A DNA stretch of 56,650 nt from Campylobacteraceae bacterium (GTDB taxonomy: Bacteria > Campylobacterota > Campylobacteria > Campylobacterales > Sulfurovaceae). Made by a program: the position numbers and the translations under genes. Each line of letters opens with the position of its first letter. The stretch's first letter is position 1. The notes below the pieces were generated by a model. It did no database searches. It saw only the letters and a program-made list of their open reading frames with translations, and had not been told where the DNA came from. Shown piece by piece: positions 17,511 through 26,331 of this stretch. Where the stretch lies: NCBI GenBank assembly GCA_027024155.1, contig JALVTE010000006.1, positions 1-56,650 on the forward strand, in the 5' to 3' direction.

Positions 17511-19181
17511 CTACAATGAGTTTAGCTCAAAGCTAACCATTTCGCCTTTTTTAATTCTTGGAAGTATATCTGTTTTTATCTTTCGTATTAGAAAACTCTT
17601 TCGTTTATAATCTAAATTTCTATCTGCCATTAGGCTCTTTAGCCTCTGTTTATAGAATATCTCTAACTCTTTTAGTACTTGTGCTTTAAACTCTTCGTCG
17701 CTTAAAAGCGGAATATTCTCATCTACCTCTATGCCTCTTAAGATTGGGTGGTCAAAATTACCACCAGCAAGTGCTCTAAATGCATCTTCATAACCTCTTG
17801 CAAAGTAAAAATCTACAACATCTAACAGTTCATCTACTAAGCTTGGCGTCTCTAAAAGTTTTTTTAAAATTGCCTCCCATGCTGGGTCCTTGGGTAGTTG
17901 CATAATTTGCTCTTGAGGAGCTTGTGGCATCTGTTCTCGTCCTCTTTTAGCTTTAAAGTATGCAATAGGAGAGGCGAAAATTCTAGCAGCCTCTATAGCA
18001 TATGCCTCTCTTACTATTGGCTTTAGCGTATTTAAATAGTTATTAACTTCAGCAATAGCATTTTGTTTCTGGTATGGGTTGTTAATATCGAAACTGTTTT
18101 TTATCTGCTCTATTACAAAGATTGCTAAATCTACACCATTCTCTAGCAAATTTTTTAGCCCCTCTCTGTCGCCACCACTTACCATATCGGCTGGGTCTTT
18201 ACCCTCTGGAAAAAGCACTACTGAGCCCTCAAATCCATTTGCACTAAGCAATTTAGAAGCCTTTAGAGCCGCAGCTTGCCCCGCTTTGTCGCCATCGTAA
18301 GCTAAAATAATTTTAGGCTCGCCCTTTCGTAAAATTGGCAAATGTTCGCTTGTTAAAGCAGTTCCAAGAGTTGCAACAGCTGTGGTGTAGCCAGCTTGAT
18401 GTAGCATTATTACATCTAAATACCCCTCAGTTACAATTACTCTACCTTTATCATAAATATCTCGCTTTGCCAAATTGTAACCATACAGAAGCCTAGATTT
18501 ATTAAAAAGCTTCGTCTGTGGCGAGTTGATATATTTTGCAGGGTGATTACCTAAAGTTCTACCCCCAAAACCAACAATAGAGCCACTTGCATTATAGATA
18601 GGAAATATAACTCTATCAGTTAGCCTTGCGTAATACTCGCCCCTTTCTCCAACTGCAATTACCCCTGCATCAACAGCTTTTGGCAGAGGAATTTGGTTCG
18701 CTTTTAAGTACTCTATTACGCTCTGCCCACTCCCTACATAGCCAATTTCGAAGTGCTCTATAAAACGCTCCTCTATACCTCTATCCGTTAAGTATTTATG
18801 GGCATCTTGATTTTGAGATAGATTCTTTTTATACCACTGCTCTAAGAGCTCTAAAACTCTCTTCTCATCATTCAAAGAGCCTCTACCTTTGCTGTATTGT
18901 AGAGGAATATTATAGTTACTTGCAAGCTTCTCTATCGCTTCTGGGTAGCTCAGTTTCTCTATCTCCATTACAAACTTTACACTATCTCCGCCAACGCCAC
19001 AACCAAAGCAGTGAAATATCTGCTTTTGTGGGCTTACAACAAAGCTAGGTGTCTTTTCGCCATGAAAAGGGCAGTTGGCTTTAAAGTTTGCACCACTCTT
19101 TTTAAGCTCTATGTAACTTCCTATTACATCAACAATATCAATGGATGTTTTTAATCTCTCTATAGATGCTTCTTCAATCAT
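17511..19181 (-). CDS. dnaG: DNA primase DnaG
   Basis: A 556-residue primase that makes RNA primers at the replication fork with DnaB. The N-terminal zinc-binding domain has Cys37, His40, Cys58 and Cys61 (CPFH, HCFGC). The TOPRIM catalytic core shows VTEGYLDVI and LAYDGDKAG. The C-terminal helicase-binding region is present. No ribosome site precedes the ATG, while TATAAT ends only 7 nt upstream, so the transcript appears leaderless. Confidence 0.97.
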   Translation of the reverse strand: MIEEASIERLKTSIDIVDVIGSYIELKKSGANFKANCPFHGEKTPSFVVSPQKQIFHCFGCGVGGDSVKFVMEIEKLSYPEAIEKLASNYNIPLQYSKGRGSLNDEKRVLELLEQWYKKNLSQNQDAHKYLTDRGIEERFIEHFEIGYVGSGQSVIEYLKANQIPLPKAVDAGVIAVGERGEYYARLTDRVIFPIYNASGSIVGFGGRTLGNHPAKYINSPQTKLFNKSRLLYGYNLAKRDIYDKGRVIVTEGYLDVIMLHQAGYTTAVATLGTALTSEHLPILRKGEPKIILAYDGDKAGQAAALKASKLLSANGFEGSVVLFPEGKDPADMVSGGDREGLKNLLENGVDLAIFVIEQIKNSFDINNPYQKQNAIAEVNNYLNTLKPIVREAYAIEAARIFASPIAYFKAKRGREQMPQAPQEQIMQLPKDPAWEAILKKLLETPSLVDELLDVVDFYFARGYEDAFRALAGGNFDHPILRGIEVDENIPLLSDEEFKAQVLKELEIFYKQRLKSLMADRNLDYKRKSFLIRKIKTDILPRIKKGEMVSFELNSL

Positions 19182-19188
19182 TGCTGTA

Positions 19189-19194
19189 ATTATA
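19189..19194 (-). promoter_or_regulatory. -10 box of dnaG giving a probable leaderless mRNA
   Basis: GGTATAATTACAGCA precedes the ATG on the minus strand. A start point 6-7 nt after the box falls on the initiation codon. Confidence 0.55.
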
Positions 19195-19216
19195 CCTAAT
19201 TCAAACTATTTTGTGC

Positions 19217-19222
19217 TATAAT
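19217..19222 (+). promoter_or_regulatory. -10 box of the DUF937 gene
   Basis: GCTATAAT faces away from the dnaG promoter. The leader contains a small GGAGTT..AGCTCC hairpin (19231-19247) before the AAAGGA ribosome site. Confidence 0.55.
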
Positions 19223-19270
19223 TTTTCCAAGGAGTTGTAAAAGCTCCACTAATAATAAAAGGATACAGTT

Positions 19271-19726
19271 ATGGATATGATGGATTTATTAAAAATGGGT
19301 GCGAGTATGATTCAAGGTAACAGCGATGATGCAACAACTGGAATCGACACAGATAAAATCACAGGAGCTTTAAGTTCAATTTTTGGTGGTAATAGTGAAG
19401 ATGGAGGATTAGATTTAAGCTCTATCATCTCTAATGTTACAAATGGAAATTTAGGCGAGACTATTAGCTCATGGATTGGCAATGGTGAAAATGCTCCAAT
19501 AGATAAAGAACAAGTTACAGAACTTTTAGGAAGCGATAAAGTAGAAGAGTTTGCTAATGAGCTAGGTGTAAATGTAGATAGTGCAAAGCAAGCTCTTAGT
19601 GATGTTTTACCAAATTTAGTAGATAAAGTAACAAGCGAAGATAGCAATATTGCTAGCGATTTGCTTAGCAAAGTAGGTGGAATAGACGGCGTAATGGATA
19701 TGGCTAGTAAATTCTTTAAAAGTTAA
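19271..19726 (+). CDS. YidB/DUF937-family protein
   Basis: A 151-residue acidic cytosolic protein. The second half, with VTELLGSDKVEEFANELGV, ALSDVLPNLVDKV and a C-terminal KVGGIDGVMDMASKFF, matches the YidB/DUF937 pattern. The N-terminal half is Gly/Ser/Asp-rich. The function of the family is unknown. It has its own promoter and a hairpin terminator, so it is probably monocistronic. Confidence 0.8.
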   Translation: MDMMDLLKMGASMIQGNSDDATTGIDTDKITGALSSIFGGNSEDGGLDLSSIISNVTNGNLGETISSWIGNGENAPIDKEQVTELLGSDKVEEFANELGVNVDSAKQALSDVLPNLVDKVTSEDSNIASDLLSKVGGIDGVMDMASKFFKS

Positions 19727-19738
19727 TTAATACTACAT

Positions 19739-19758
19739 AAGCACTCTTAGCAGTGCTT
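19739..19758 (+). terminator. Terminator after the DUF937 gene
   Basis: AAGCACT pairs with AGTGCTT around a 6-nt loop, followed by ATTATT. Confidence 0.5.
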
Positions 19759-19774
19759 ATTATTAGGCACCTTA

Positions 19775-20023
19775 GAATGCCATTAAGTTAAGGAATTTAC
19801 TTCCATAAATTGTAGTAAATTTAAAGCTCACCATCGCCGTCATTCTGAGCGGATGCGAAGAATCTAGTTTAAACGGCTGTAAAGCTAATAGTTTATCTCG
19901 GCTTTTTAAGTTAGATTCTTCGCAAACGCTTGGAATAACTGCGATGGTAAATATTTTCATCGCTTCTGGCTTTGAGCTTAAAGCCAAGATATGGATATGA
20001 AATCCTTAACTTAACGCCATTTA
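19775..20023. mobile_element. 249-bp MITE-like element, type I core (copy C)
   Basis: Inverted orientation relative to copy B. The ends are GAATGCCATTAAGTTAAGG and, inverted, AAATGGCGTTAAGTTAAGG. The core palindrome CATTCTGAGCGGATGCGAAG pairs with a partly mutated right arm. GGCACCT occurs as a direct repeat at both flanks. The right end lies 38 bp upstream of the LapB-like start codon. Confidence 0.8.
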
Positions 20024-20061
20024 AGGGCACCTCTAATAATCTCTATAAAACAGGATACTCA

Positions 20062-21090
20062 ATGGATAGCTTTTTGCCAAACTATAATGACCCAATAGTA
20101 AGTATTTTACTTCTGCTTGGTATTGTTTTTATAGTCTCTGTTTTATCTTATGCTTATAGTATTTGGAAGCAGGAGCAAAGAGCAAAAGAGCTTTTGGGTT
20201 TTTTAAAAAATTTTGACTCTAAAGAGTGTGCACTAGATACAGAAAATATGAAATTTGAAGAGTCTATGAAAAAGCCTCTTTTTTTATTAGCTATTGCATA
20301 CCAAAAGAGTGGAGAGTATGCAAAATCTATAAATTTATATCTATATCTTTTAAAACATACAAAAGATTCATCTATACTTAACAATTTAGCTATGGCTTAC
20401 TTTAAAGCTGGTTTTTTGCAAAGAGCATTAGATATATATTTAGAGATTATCTCTAAAAACCCACGCAATATAGAGGTACTTTATCAGATAGAGTTTATTT
20501 ATGAAAAGTTAAGTAATTTTGAGAATGCACTTGATGCTATAGAAGTTTTAGAGGCACAAGGCGAAAATGTAAATGCTTTAAAAGTGAATTTAAAATACCA
20601 AGAGATAGATAGAAGTTTTATCTCAAGAGAAGATAAATTTATGCAAATAGCAAAACTTGTAAAATCTCATAAAGAGTATGCTCCATTTTTAATTCGTAAA
20701 CTTTTTATTTTAAATCCAAAAGAGGCGTGGGCTTACTATAAAAGTGAATATTTTGATATTTTAATAGATATTTTAGATAAATTAAAAAAAGAGAATATCG
20801 ATTTAGATATAATTAGTAAAAATATTCTATTAGAACAGTTGTTCTATATAAATGGGCTTATAGATACTTGTGATAAAATAGCTGGGAATTATGCACTAAA
20901 TATTTTGTGTAGTAGTAAAAAGTGTGGTATAGATAGCGGTAGATTAAAATTTTTGTACCTCTGCACTAAGTGTAAAAATAGTTACCCCTTGCCATTTACA
21001 AGATGCCCAAATTGCCATAGAGTATTTAGTTCAAAAATAGAGGTTACAGTTGGAAAAAAAGAGAAGAAAACAGATTACTCTCTACAGTGA
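20062..21090 (+). CDS. LapB/YciM-like TPR protein with zinc ribbon
   Basis: A 342-residue protein with LapB architecture: one N-terminal membrane helix (about residues 13-33), TPR-type helical repeats over 70-190, and a C-terminal rubredoxin-like zinc ribbon (CTKCKNSYPLPFTRCPNCH). LapB in E. coli controls LpxC turnover and LPS assembly; this role here is inferred. The ATG at 20062 follows CAGGATACTCA; an upstream in-frame ATG at 19972 lies inside a mobile element and is rejected. It overlaps rnhA by 41 bp. Confidence 0.8.
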   Translation: MDSFLPNYNDPIVSILLLLGIVFIVSVLSYAYSIWKQEQRAKELLGFLKNFDSKECALDTENMKFEESMKKPLFLLAIAYQKSGEYAKSINLYLYLLKHTKDSSILNNLAMAYFKAGFLQRALDIYLEIISKNPRNIEVLYQIEFIYEKLSNFENALDAIEVLEAQGENVNALKVNLKYQEIDRSFISREDKFMQIAKLVKSHKEYAPFLIRKLFILNPKEAWAYYKSEYFDILIDILDKLKKENIDLDIISKNILLEQLFYINGLIDTCDKIAGNYALNILCSSKKCGIDSGRLKFLYLCTKCKNSYPLPFTRCPNCHRVFSSKIEVTVGKKEKKTDYSLQ

Positions 21091-21496
21091 TGGCTCTAGC
21101 CTTGGAAACCCAGGTCCTGGTGGCTGGGGTACAATTTTAGAGTTTAAGGGCAACACAAAAGAGTTTAGCGGAAGCGAAGAGTATACTACCAATAATCGAA
21201 TGGAGTTAACAGGCGTAATAGAGGGTTTAAAACGCTTAAAAGAGCCTTGCGATGTAGAGGTTGTAACCGATAGTTCATATGTTGCAAATGCTATAAATAG
21301 CTGGCTAGATGCTTGGGTAGCTAAAGATTTTAAAAAGGTTAAAAATGATGACCTGTGGAGAGAGTATTTAGAGGTTAGCAAAGCTCACAATATAAAAGCA
21401 ACTTGGGTTCGCGGACACAATGGGCACCCTCAAAATGAGCAGTGCGATTATCTGGCAACTCAAGCAGCAAAAGCACAACAGAGTGCAATACAATAA
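21050..21496 (+). CDS. rnhA: Ribonuclease HI
   Basis: A 148-residue enzyme that degrades RNA in RNA-DNA hybrids. Catalytic motifs are [16 protein letters not shown] (Asp), NNRMEL (Glu), TDSSYV (Asp) and [12 protein letters not shown] (His, Asp). Translation starts at TTG 21050, supported by AGAGG about 7 nt upstream; the gene is nested in the end of the TPR gene. It is followed closely by rnc. Confidence 0.95.
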   Translation: MEKKRRKQITLYSDGSSLGNPGPGGWGTILEFKGNTKEFSGSEEYTTNNRMELTGVIEGLKRLKEPCDVEVVTDSSYVANAINSWLDAWVAKDFKKVKNDDLWREYLEVSKAHNIKATWVRGHNGHPQNEQCDYLATQAAKAQQSAIQ

Positions 21497-21507
21497 AAGG
21501 AGAAACA

Positions 21508-22179
21508 GTGCAAGATTTATCAAAATTAGAAAGCAAGATAGATTACAAATTTAAAGATGAGCAGTTGATTATTGAGGCTTTAACTCACAAAAGTTATAAA
21601 AAGCCTTACAATAATGAGCGGCTAGAGTTTTTAGGCGATGCGGTATTAGACTTAATAGTTGGCGAATACCTATTTAAAAAGTTTCCAAAAAAAGATGAGG
21701 GAACACTCTCTAAAATTAGAGCATCTTTAGTAAACGAGGGTGGCTTTGCAAAACTTGCTGAAGTTATAGATTTGGGCAGTTATTTATATCTTTCGCCAGC
21801 AGAAGAGAATAATAAAGGGCGAAGCAAACCATCTTTGCTATCTAATGCATTCGAAGCATTAATTGGTGCTATATATTTAGAGTCTGGATTAGAAAAAGCA
21901 AACAAAGTAGCTGTTAAGTTACTAGAAGACACTTACCCTGTAATAGATTTAGACACACTATGCAAAGATTACAAAACAGCACTGCAAGAACTTACACAAG
22001 CAACACACGGCGTAACACCAGTTTATGAATTAATTGGAGCAACAGGACCAGACCACAATAAAGTATTTGAAGTGGCAGTTGTTTTAAATGGTGAAACTAT
22101 TGCAAAAGCAAAAGGCAAAAGCAAAAAAATGGCACAACAAGATGCAGCAGAGATTGCACTAAAAAAGTTAAGAGGTTAG
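21508..22179 (+). CDS. rnc: Ribonuclease III
   Basis: A 223-residue double-strand-specific RNase acting in rRNA maturation. The signature [15 protein letters not shown] is at residues 35-49. The C-terminal double-stranded RNA-binding domain begins near residue 155 and ends [15 protein letters not shown]. The start is GTG 21508 with AAAGGAGA; an upstream in-frame start at 21442 would overlap rnhA and add foreign sequence. Confidence 0.96.
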   Translation: MQDLSKLESKIDYKFKDEQLIIEALTHKSYKKPYNNERLEFLGDAVLDLIVGEYLFKKFPKKDEGTLSKIRASLVNEGGFAKLAEVIDLGSYLYLSPAEENNKGRSKPSLLSNAFEALIGAIYLESGLEKANKVAVKLLEDTYPVIDLDTLCKDYKTALQELTQATHGVTPVYELIGATGPDHNKVFEVAVVLNGETIAKAKGKSKKMAQQDAAEIALKKLRG

Positions 22180-22180
22180 T

Positions 22181-23254
22181 ATGAACAGTTTTGGAGCTAA
22201 ATTCAAAATTACAACTTTTGGTGAATCTCACGGCAGAGCGATTGGCTGTATTGTAGATGGCGTACCAGCGGGCTTAGATATAGATTTAGCCTACATTCAA
22301 AGCGAGCTAGACCGCAGAAAACCGGGGCAAAGTAACTTAACAACAGCAAGAAAAGAGAGTGATAGTGTAGAGATTTTATCAGGCACATTCGAAGGCAAAA
22401 GTACAGGTACTCCAATAGCTATGGTTATCTTTAATGGCGACCAAAAGAGCCGACACTACGACAATGTAAAAGAGCTTTTTCGCCCAGGACATGCAGATTT
22501 TACGTACTGGAATAAGTATGGTATTCGCGACTACAGAGGTGGCGGGCGAAGCAGTGCAAGAGAGACAGCTGCACGCGTAGCAGCAGGTGCAATAGCAAAG
22601 CTTATGCTTAAAGAGTTAGGCATAGAGGTGCAAGCTGGAATTTTAGAGATAGATGGCATAAAATCTGAAGATAGAGATTTTGAATTTGCAAAAAAAAGCA
22701 TTGTAAAAACATTAGATAAAAATGCAGAATCAGCACAAATCAAAGCGGTAGAAGATGCTAAAAAATCGCACGACTCTGTAGGTGGAGCAGTGCTTGTAGA
22801 AGCAACTGGTGTACCTATTGGATTTGGCGAGCCACTATACCATAAATTAGATGCAAAGCTAGCCGAAGCGATGATGAGCATAAATGCAGCAAAAGCGGTT
22901 GAAATTGGCGATGGCATAGATGCTTGCCGTCTAAAGGGTAGCCAAAATAATGATAACATTACAAAAAATGGCTTCGAGAGCAACCATAGTGGCGGAGTGT
23001 TAGGTGGTATTAGCAATGGCGATACAATCAGCACAACAGTATGGTTTAAGCCAACACCATCTATATTTAAAGAGCAGACAACTCTAAATATTCATAATGA
23101 AGAGATTACATATAAATTAGAGGGACGCCACGACCCATGCGTTGCAATTCGTGGGGCAGTAGTTTGCGAAGCGATGATGGCATTAGTGTTAGCCGATATG
23201 GCACTTTTAAATATGAACTCTAAAATGGATTACTTAAAAAGGATATATAGTTGA
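22181..23254 (+). CDS. aroC: Chorismate synthase
   Basis: A 357-residue enzyme of the last shikimate step, converting EPSP to chorismate with reduced FMN. Motifs include GESHGRAIGCIVDGVPAG near the N-terminus, RGGGRSSARETAARVAAGA, and GRHDPCVAIRG. It begins 1 nt after rnc and overlaps the next gene by 4 bp, forming a tight run rnhA-rnc-aroC-DUF445. Confidence 0.97.
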   Translation: MNSFGAKFKITTFGESHGRAIGCIVDGVPAGLDIDLAYIQSELDRRKPGQSNLTTARKESDSVEILSGTFEGKSTGTPIAMVIFNGDQKSRHYDNVKELFRPGHADFTYWNKYGIRDYRGGGRSSARETAARVAAGAIAKLMLKELGIEVQAGILEIDGIKSEDRDFEFAKKSIVKTLDKNAESAQIKAVEDAKKSHDSVGGAVLVEATGVPIGFGEPLYHKLDAKLAEAMMSINAAKAVEIGDGIDACRLKGSQNNDNITKNGFESNHSGGVLGGISNGDTISTTVWFKPTPSIFKEQTTLNIHNEEITYKLEGRHDPCVAIRGAVVCEAMMALVLADMALLNMNSKMDYLKRIYS

Positions 23255-23955
23255 TTAGCAAATCTAGCATTGTTAATATTGTATCGATTTTACTAATTGC
23301 AAGCTCTTTTTATGTTCCAGCTGAATACTCTAAGTACCTTTACTACAGTGGGCTTTTTGCCCTCTCTGGTGCAGTTACAAATTGGCTTGCAATCTATATG
23401 ATTTTTAACAAAATCCCTTTTATTTACGGCTCTGGTATTATAGAGTTAAATTTCGAAAAATTTAAAAGCTCTATTAAGAGTATGATAATGGAGCAGTTCT
23501 TTACAAAGAACAGATTAGAACAGTTTTTCGAACAAGAAGAGAAAAAGATAGACTTAAGCCCAATAATAGAAGAAGCAGATTTTAATGTAGCCTTCGATGC
23601 ATTAAAAGAGAGTGTAATGGAGTCAAAATTTGGGCAACTTATAAATATATTTGGTGGCGAAGACTCCTTAGAGTTACTAAGGGTAACATTCACCAAAAAG
23701 TTAAAAAGCTCCATTATATCGATAGTCTCTTCTGAGACTTTTCAAAAGCAACTTAATCATTATATAAAACACTCCTCTTTAAGCGAAGATTTAATAACAA
23801 AAGTAGATAATATAGTAAGCAACAGACTTAATGAGTTAGGTCCTAAAAGTGTTAAAGAGTTAGTAAATAAACTAATTGCAGAGCACTTAGAGTGGCTTGT
23901 TGTATGGGGTGGTGTTTTTGGTGGATTAATAGGATTACTCTCTTGCTTTATGTAA
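23251..23955 (+). CDS. DUF445-family membrane protein
   Basis: A 234-residue protein starting at TTG overlapping the aroC stop, with AAAAAGGA upstream. The N-terminal GAVTNWLAIYMIF motif and C-terminal GGVFGGLIGLL are typical of DUF445/YheB proteins: two membrane segments flank a soluble helical domain. Function is unknown. The protein is short compared with many members. Confidence 0.85.
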   Translation: MISKSSIVNIVSILLIASSFYVPAEYSKYLYYSGLFALSGAVTNWLAIYMIFNKIPFIYGSGIIELNFEKFKSSIKSMIMEQFFTKNRLEQFFEQEEKKIDLSPIIEEADFNVAFDALKESVMESKFGQLINIFGGEDSLELLRVTFTKKLKSSIISIVSSETFQKQLNHYIKHSSLSEDLITKVDNIVSNRLNELGPKSVKELVNKLIAEHLEWLVVWGGVFGGLIGLLSCFM

Positions 23956-24096
23956 GGTGTATTTCTAGTAACTAGCAGTATCTTTAACTGCTGTGTAATT
24001 CCAGCTAAATAGGCAAAGTTTCCATAAAATGTACGCTTTAAAATTAAAAAATATGACAATTTGACAATTTTTTAGCCTACCTTAATCTGTATATTA

Positions 24097-24102
24097 TATA
24101 AT
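24097..24102 (+). promoter_or_regulatory. -10 box of the small lipoprotein gene
   Basis: ATTATATAATATGG contains TATAAT about 50 nt before the ATG. TTGACA at 24061 is too distant to be its -35 element. Confidence 0.4.
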
Positions 24103-24153
24103 ATGGGAAATAAAACAATTCTAATATTTTTTAGAATGAAAAAAGGAAGAAAC

Positions 24154-24357
24154 ATGAAAACTTTAAATTTAATGGCAGTAGCTTTTGCAGCGGTAACAAT
24201 TTTCTCTGGATGTACAAAACAACCACAACCAGTAGCAATGAATTATTACGCTCCAAATGGAGATAGCGAATTTGCATCTGGTGTAAGTGTTGTTGTTACA
24301 GAAGATATGATTAAAGATGTAAGAGCAAGAATGAAAAAAGAGCAAAATCAAAAATAG
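24154..24357 (+). CDS. Small putative lipoprotein, 67 aa
   Basis: The signal peptide ends in lipobox IFSGC (Cys about residue 20), followed by a short polar domain. Family not recognised. The ATG at 24154 follows AAAAAGGAAGAAAC; an upstream ATG at 24103 lies at the TATAAT box and is rejected. Confidence 0.75.
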   Translation: MKTLNLMAVAFAAVTIFSGCTKQPQPVAMNYYAPNGDSEFASGVSVVVTEDMIKDVRARMKKEQNQK

Positions 24358-24425
24358 TTAAACTCTTCTACTATACAAACTCTTAGCTATTAGCTTAGAG
24401 TTTGCTATATCTCTAAATTTTTAGC

Positions 24426-24431
24426 TATAAT
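24426..24431 (+). promoter_or_regulatory. -10 box of cvfB
   Basis: GCTATAAT lies about 50 nt before the cvfB ATG. The leader contains GTGAGTGTATCAC, a small hairpin. Confidence 0.45.
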
Positions 24432-24481
24432 TATGGCTCTAATTGTGAGTGTATCACAAAATTAATAGCCGGAATAACTAA

Positions 24482-25366
24482 ATGACTAACAATAAAACTC
24501 CAACTAAAACAAAAATCAAAAATTCAAGCATAAAAATAGGTGAAATAAACACTTTAGAAATCGTAAGAGACACAGACTATGGCTTTTTCTTAGAGGCTGA
24601 AGATAGAGAAGAGATACTACTACCAAACGCTTATATAATAGAAGACGAAATGCCAATGGGTTCGCTTATAGATGTATTTGTATATACCGATAGCGAAGAT
24701 AGACCAGTAGCAAGCACAAAAACACCTTACTCCAAACTTGGCGAATATGGCTACTTTACAGCAGTAGATTACAACAAGTATGGGGCATTCGTAAATTGGG
24801 GTTTACCAAAAGACTTGTTCGTACCACTCTCGCAACAAAAAGAGCGTTTCGAAGTTGGCAAAAAGTATCTGCTTCGTGTTTGCCTAGATGAACAAACCGA
24901 TAGACTATACGCCACACAAAAAATAGGCAAATTTATAAACCGAGATATGAAGGGTCTATATGTAAGCAAAGCCCTAGATGCAATAGTACTAGCCCAAACC
25001 CCACTAGGATACAAAGTAATAGCCGAAAACCAATACGAAGGTATGCTATTTAAAAACGAAATCTTCGAACCAATAAAAGTAGGCGACAGAAAAAAAGTTT
25101 ACATTAAACAGGTACGAAAAGATTTTAAACTAGACCTCTCCCTACAACCCCTAGGAGCCAAAGCCAAAGTAAACGAAGCCCAAGGCAAAATAGTGCAACT
25201 ACTCAAAGATGCTGGTGGCAGCCTACCATTTACCTACAAAAGCGACGCAGAAGATATTAAAAAAATCTTTAATATGAGCAAGAAAAACTTTAAACGAACT
25301 TTGACAGAGTTGATTGAGACGAAGCAGATTGTATTGCTTGAAGATGGTATTAAAGTTGCTCCGTAA
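24482..25366 (+). CDS. cvfB: CvfB-type S1 RNA-binding protein
   Basis: A 294-residue cytosolic protein with tandem S1-like domains and a C-terminal winged helix, as in CvfB/YitL virulence and RNA regulators. Visible features are YGFFLEAE and EEILLPNAY, the second S1 with YGAFVNWGLPKDLFVP, and the winged-helix KKNFKRTLTELIE. The second half uses unusually many C-ending codons compared with its neighbours. It ends before a strong hairpin terminator. Confidence 0.85.
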   Translation: MTNNKTPTKTKIKNSSIKIGEINTLEIVRDTDYGFFLEAEDREEILLPNAYIIEDEMPMGSLIDVFVYTDSEDRPVASTKTPYSKLGEYGYFTAVDYNKYGAFVNWGLPKDLFVPLSQQKERFEVGKKYLLRVCLDEQTDRLYATQKIGKFINRDMKGLYVSKALDAIVLAQTPLGYKVIAENQYEGMLFKNEIFEPIKVGDRKKVYIKQVRKDFKLDLSLQPLGAKAKVNEAQGKIVQLLKDAGGSLPFTYKSDAEDIKKIFNMSKKNFKRTLTELIETKQIVLLEDGIKVAP

Positions 25367-25382
25367 CTATATCCGTAACTAT

Positions 25383-25415
25383 ACATGTAAAGATTTTAAG
25401 ATTTTCTTTACATGT
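25383..25415 (+). terminator. Rho-independent terminator after cvfB
   Basis: ACATGTAAAG pairs with CTTTACATGT around a short AT loop and is followed by TTTTTAAAAA. Confidence 0.7.
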
Positions 25416-25549
25416 TTTTAAAAAGTTCAAAAAGTTTATTATGCACATAAAAGAGCTCTTTCCCTACCTTTTAACTACTTAAACCCGAATTATGCATTAG
25501 AGATTAATAATCTTTACAACTTGTATCACTATTAACTTTTCACTCGCGA

Positions 25550-25811
25550 AGCGAAGTCCCCTTTTGCATTTCTGCGGTCGGGTCATCGGTTGGCAAGTTT
25601 TCAGCCGTGCTGAGGTTTTTAGAATGTCTTAATCCCCTTTTGCATTTCTGCGGTCGGGTCATAGAACTCAAGTGACAGGGAAGTTCTCTTTTATCTTTAC
25701 GGGTCTTAATCCCCTTTTGCATTTCTGCGGTCGGGTCATGAAAAGCATATCCTCTATGGAATAGGAAAGTATGAGTCTTAATCCCCTTTTGCATTTCTGC
25801 GGTCGGGTCAT
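25550..25811 (-). CRISPR. Orphan mini-CRISPR: four 37-bp repeats, three spacers
   Basis: Repeats lie at 25550-25586 (left 7 bp degenerate), 25626-25662, 25703-25739 and 25775-25811. On the plus strand they start GTCTTAATCCCC and end GGTCGGGTCAT. Spacers of 39, 40 and 35 bp are unrelated. Read on the minus strand the repeat ends GGGGATTAAGAC, a usual crRNA-tag form, so the leader should lie to the right and the decayed copy is leader-distal. No cas gene is within the window. A short reading frame over the array is an artefact. Confidence 0.85.
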
Positions 25812-26331
25812 AGCTCGTTTTATGGAGCTTTTAGACTATTATTCTTCTCTTTTTAACTTAACAGTAAGCTTTTAAGGAGGCTATTTACGCACTTTTGCGA
25901 AGATTTGCAAAAAAAGTTTGTAAACTTAAGTAAAACTATACGCAATTTTGGCTTAATCTTAGCTTAAAGTTCCCATTTTAAGGGCTTTAGAGGGGTTAAA
26001 AAAGTTTGCAAATCTCTTTTTGTCGCACCTAAAAGTAGAGGTTTTCAAACTTTCAGCTAATTTTAAGTTTGAAAGTGCCCATAAAATGGGGCTTTAAAAC
26101 TTAAACAAAACTAAAAGTTTGTAAATCGATTTTGATTTTTTAAAAATATGAGGTTTGCAAACTTTTTAAAAATTGCTGTTTTTTTGTAATTTGCCTAAAA
26201 TAGGGCATTTGCTGGTTTTTTGCTTAAAATTGGCTTAAGTAAAAAGTTTGTAAACTGTTTTACTAAATTTCATTAGAATTATATCTGATAAAACCTGCTA
26301 TAATCACACTTTTAAAAGCAGGAGAATATAT
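25812..26331. promoter_or_regulatory. Repeat-rich intergenic region with iterated AAGTTTGYAAAC motifs
   Basis: Between the array and tex, near-palindromic AAGTTTGYAAAC-type motifs occur at 25914, 26002, 26115, 26151 and 26244, with weaker copies around 26040 and 26064. Between them recur CCC-(AT)-GGG hairpins (about 25972, 26079, 26193) and GGCTTAA words. The layout suggests three degenerate units of about 90-130 bp. It may be a CRISPR leader, a regulator-binding array or a plasmid-like iteron relic. No coding region is seen. Confidence 0.5.
26299..26304 (+). promoter_or_regulatory. -10 box of tex
   Basis: GCTATAAT, followed by GGAGA at 26321 and ATG at 26332. CCTGCT before the box and AGCAGG at the ribosome site are complementary and might hide the site in a transcript that begins upstream. 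Confidence 0.6.

Noticed and set aside
19972-20061. N-terminal extension of the LapB-like protein
   Set aside because: The extra 30 residues come from mobile-element DNA; the ATG at 20062 has a good ribosome site and begins the membrane helix.
25540-25794. 84-residue minus-strand frame over the CRISPR
   Set aside because: It is the translation of the repeats (recurring EMQKGIK) and not a gene.
25550-25811. Reading the array as a simple tandem minisatellite
   Set aside because: Spacers are unrelated in sequence while repeats are identical except the distal one, which is CRISPR-like.
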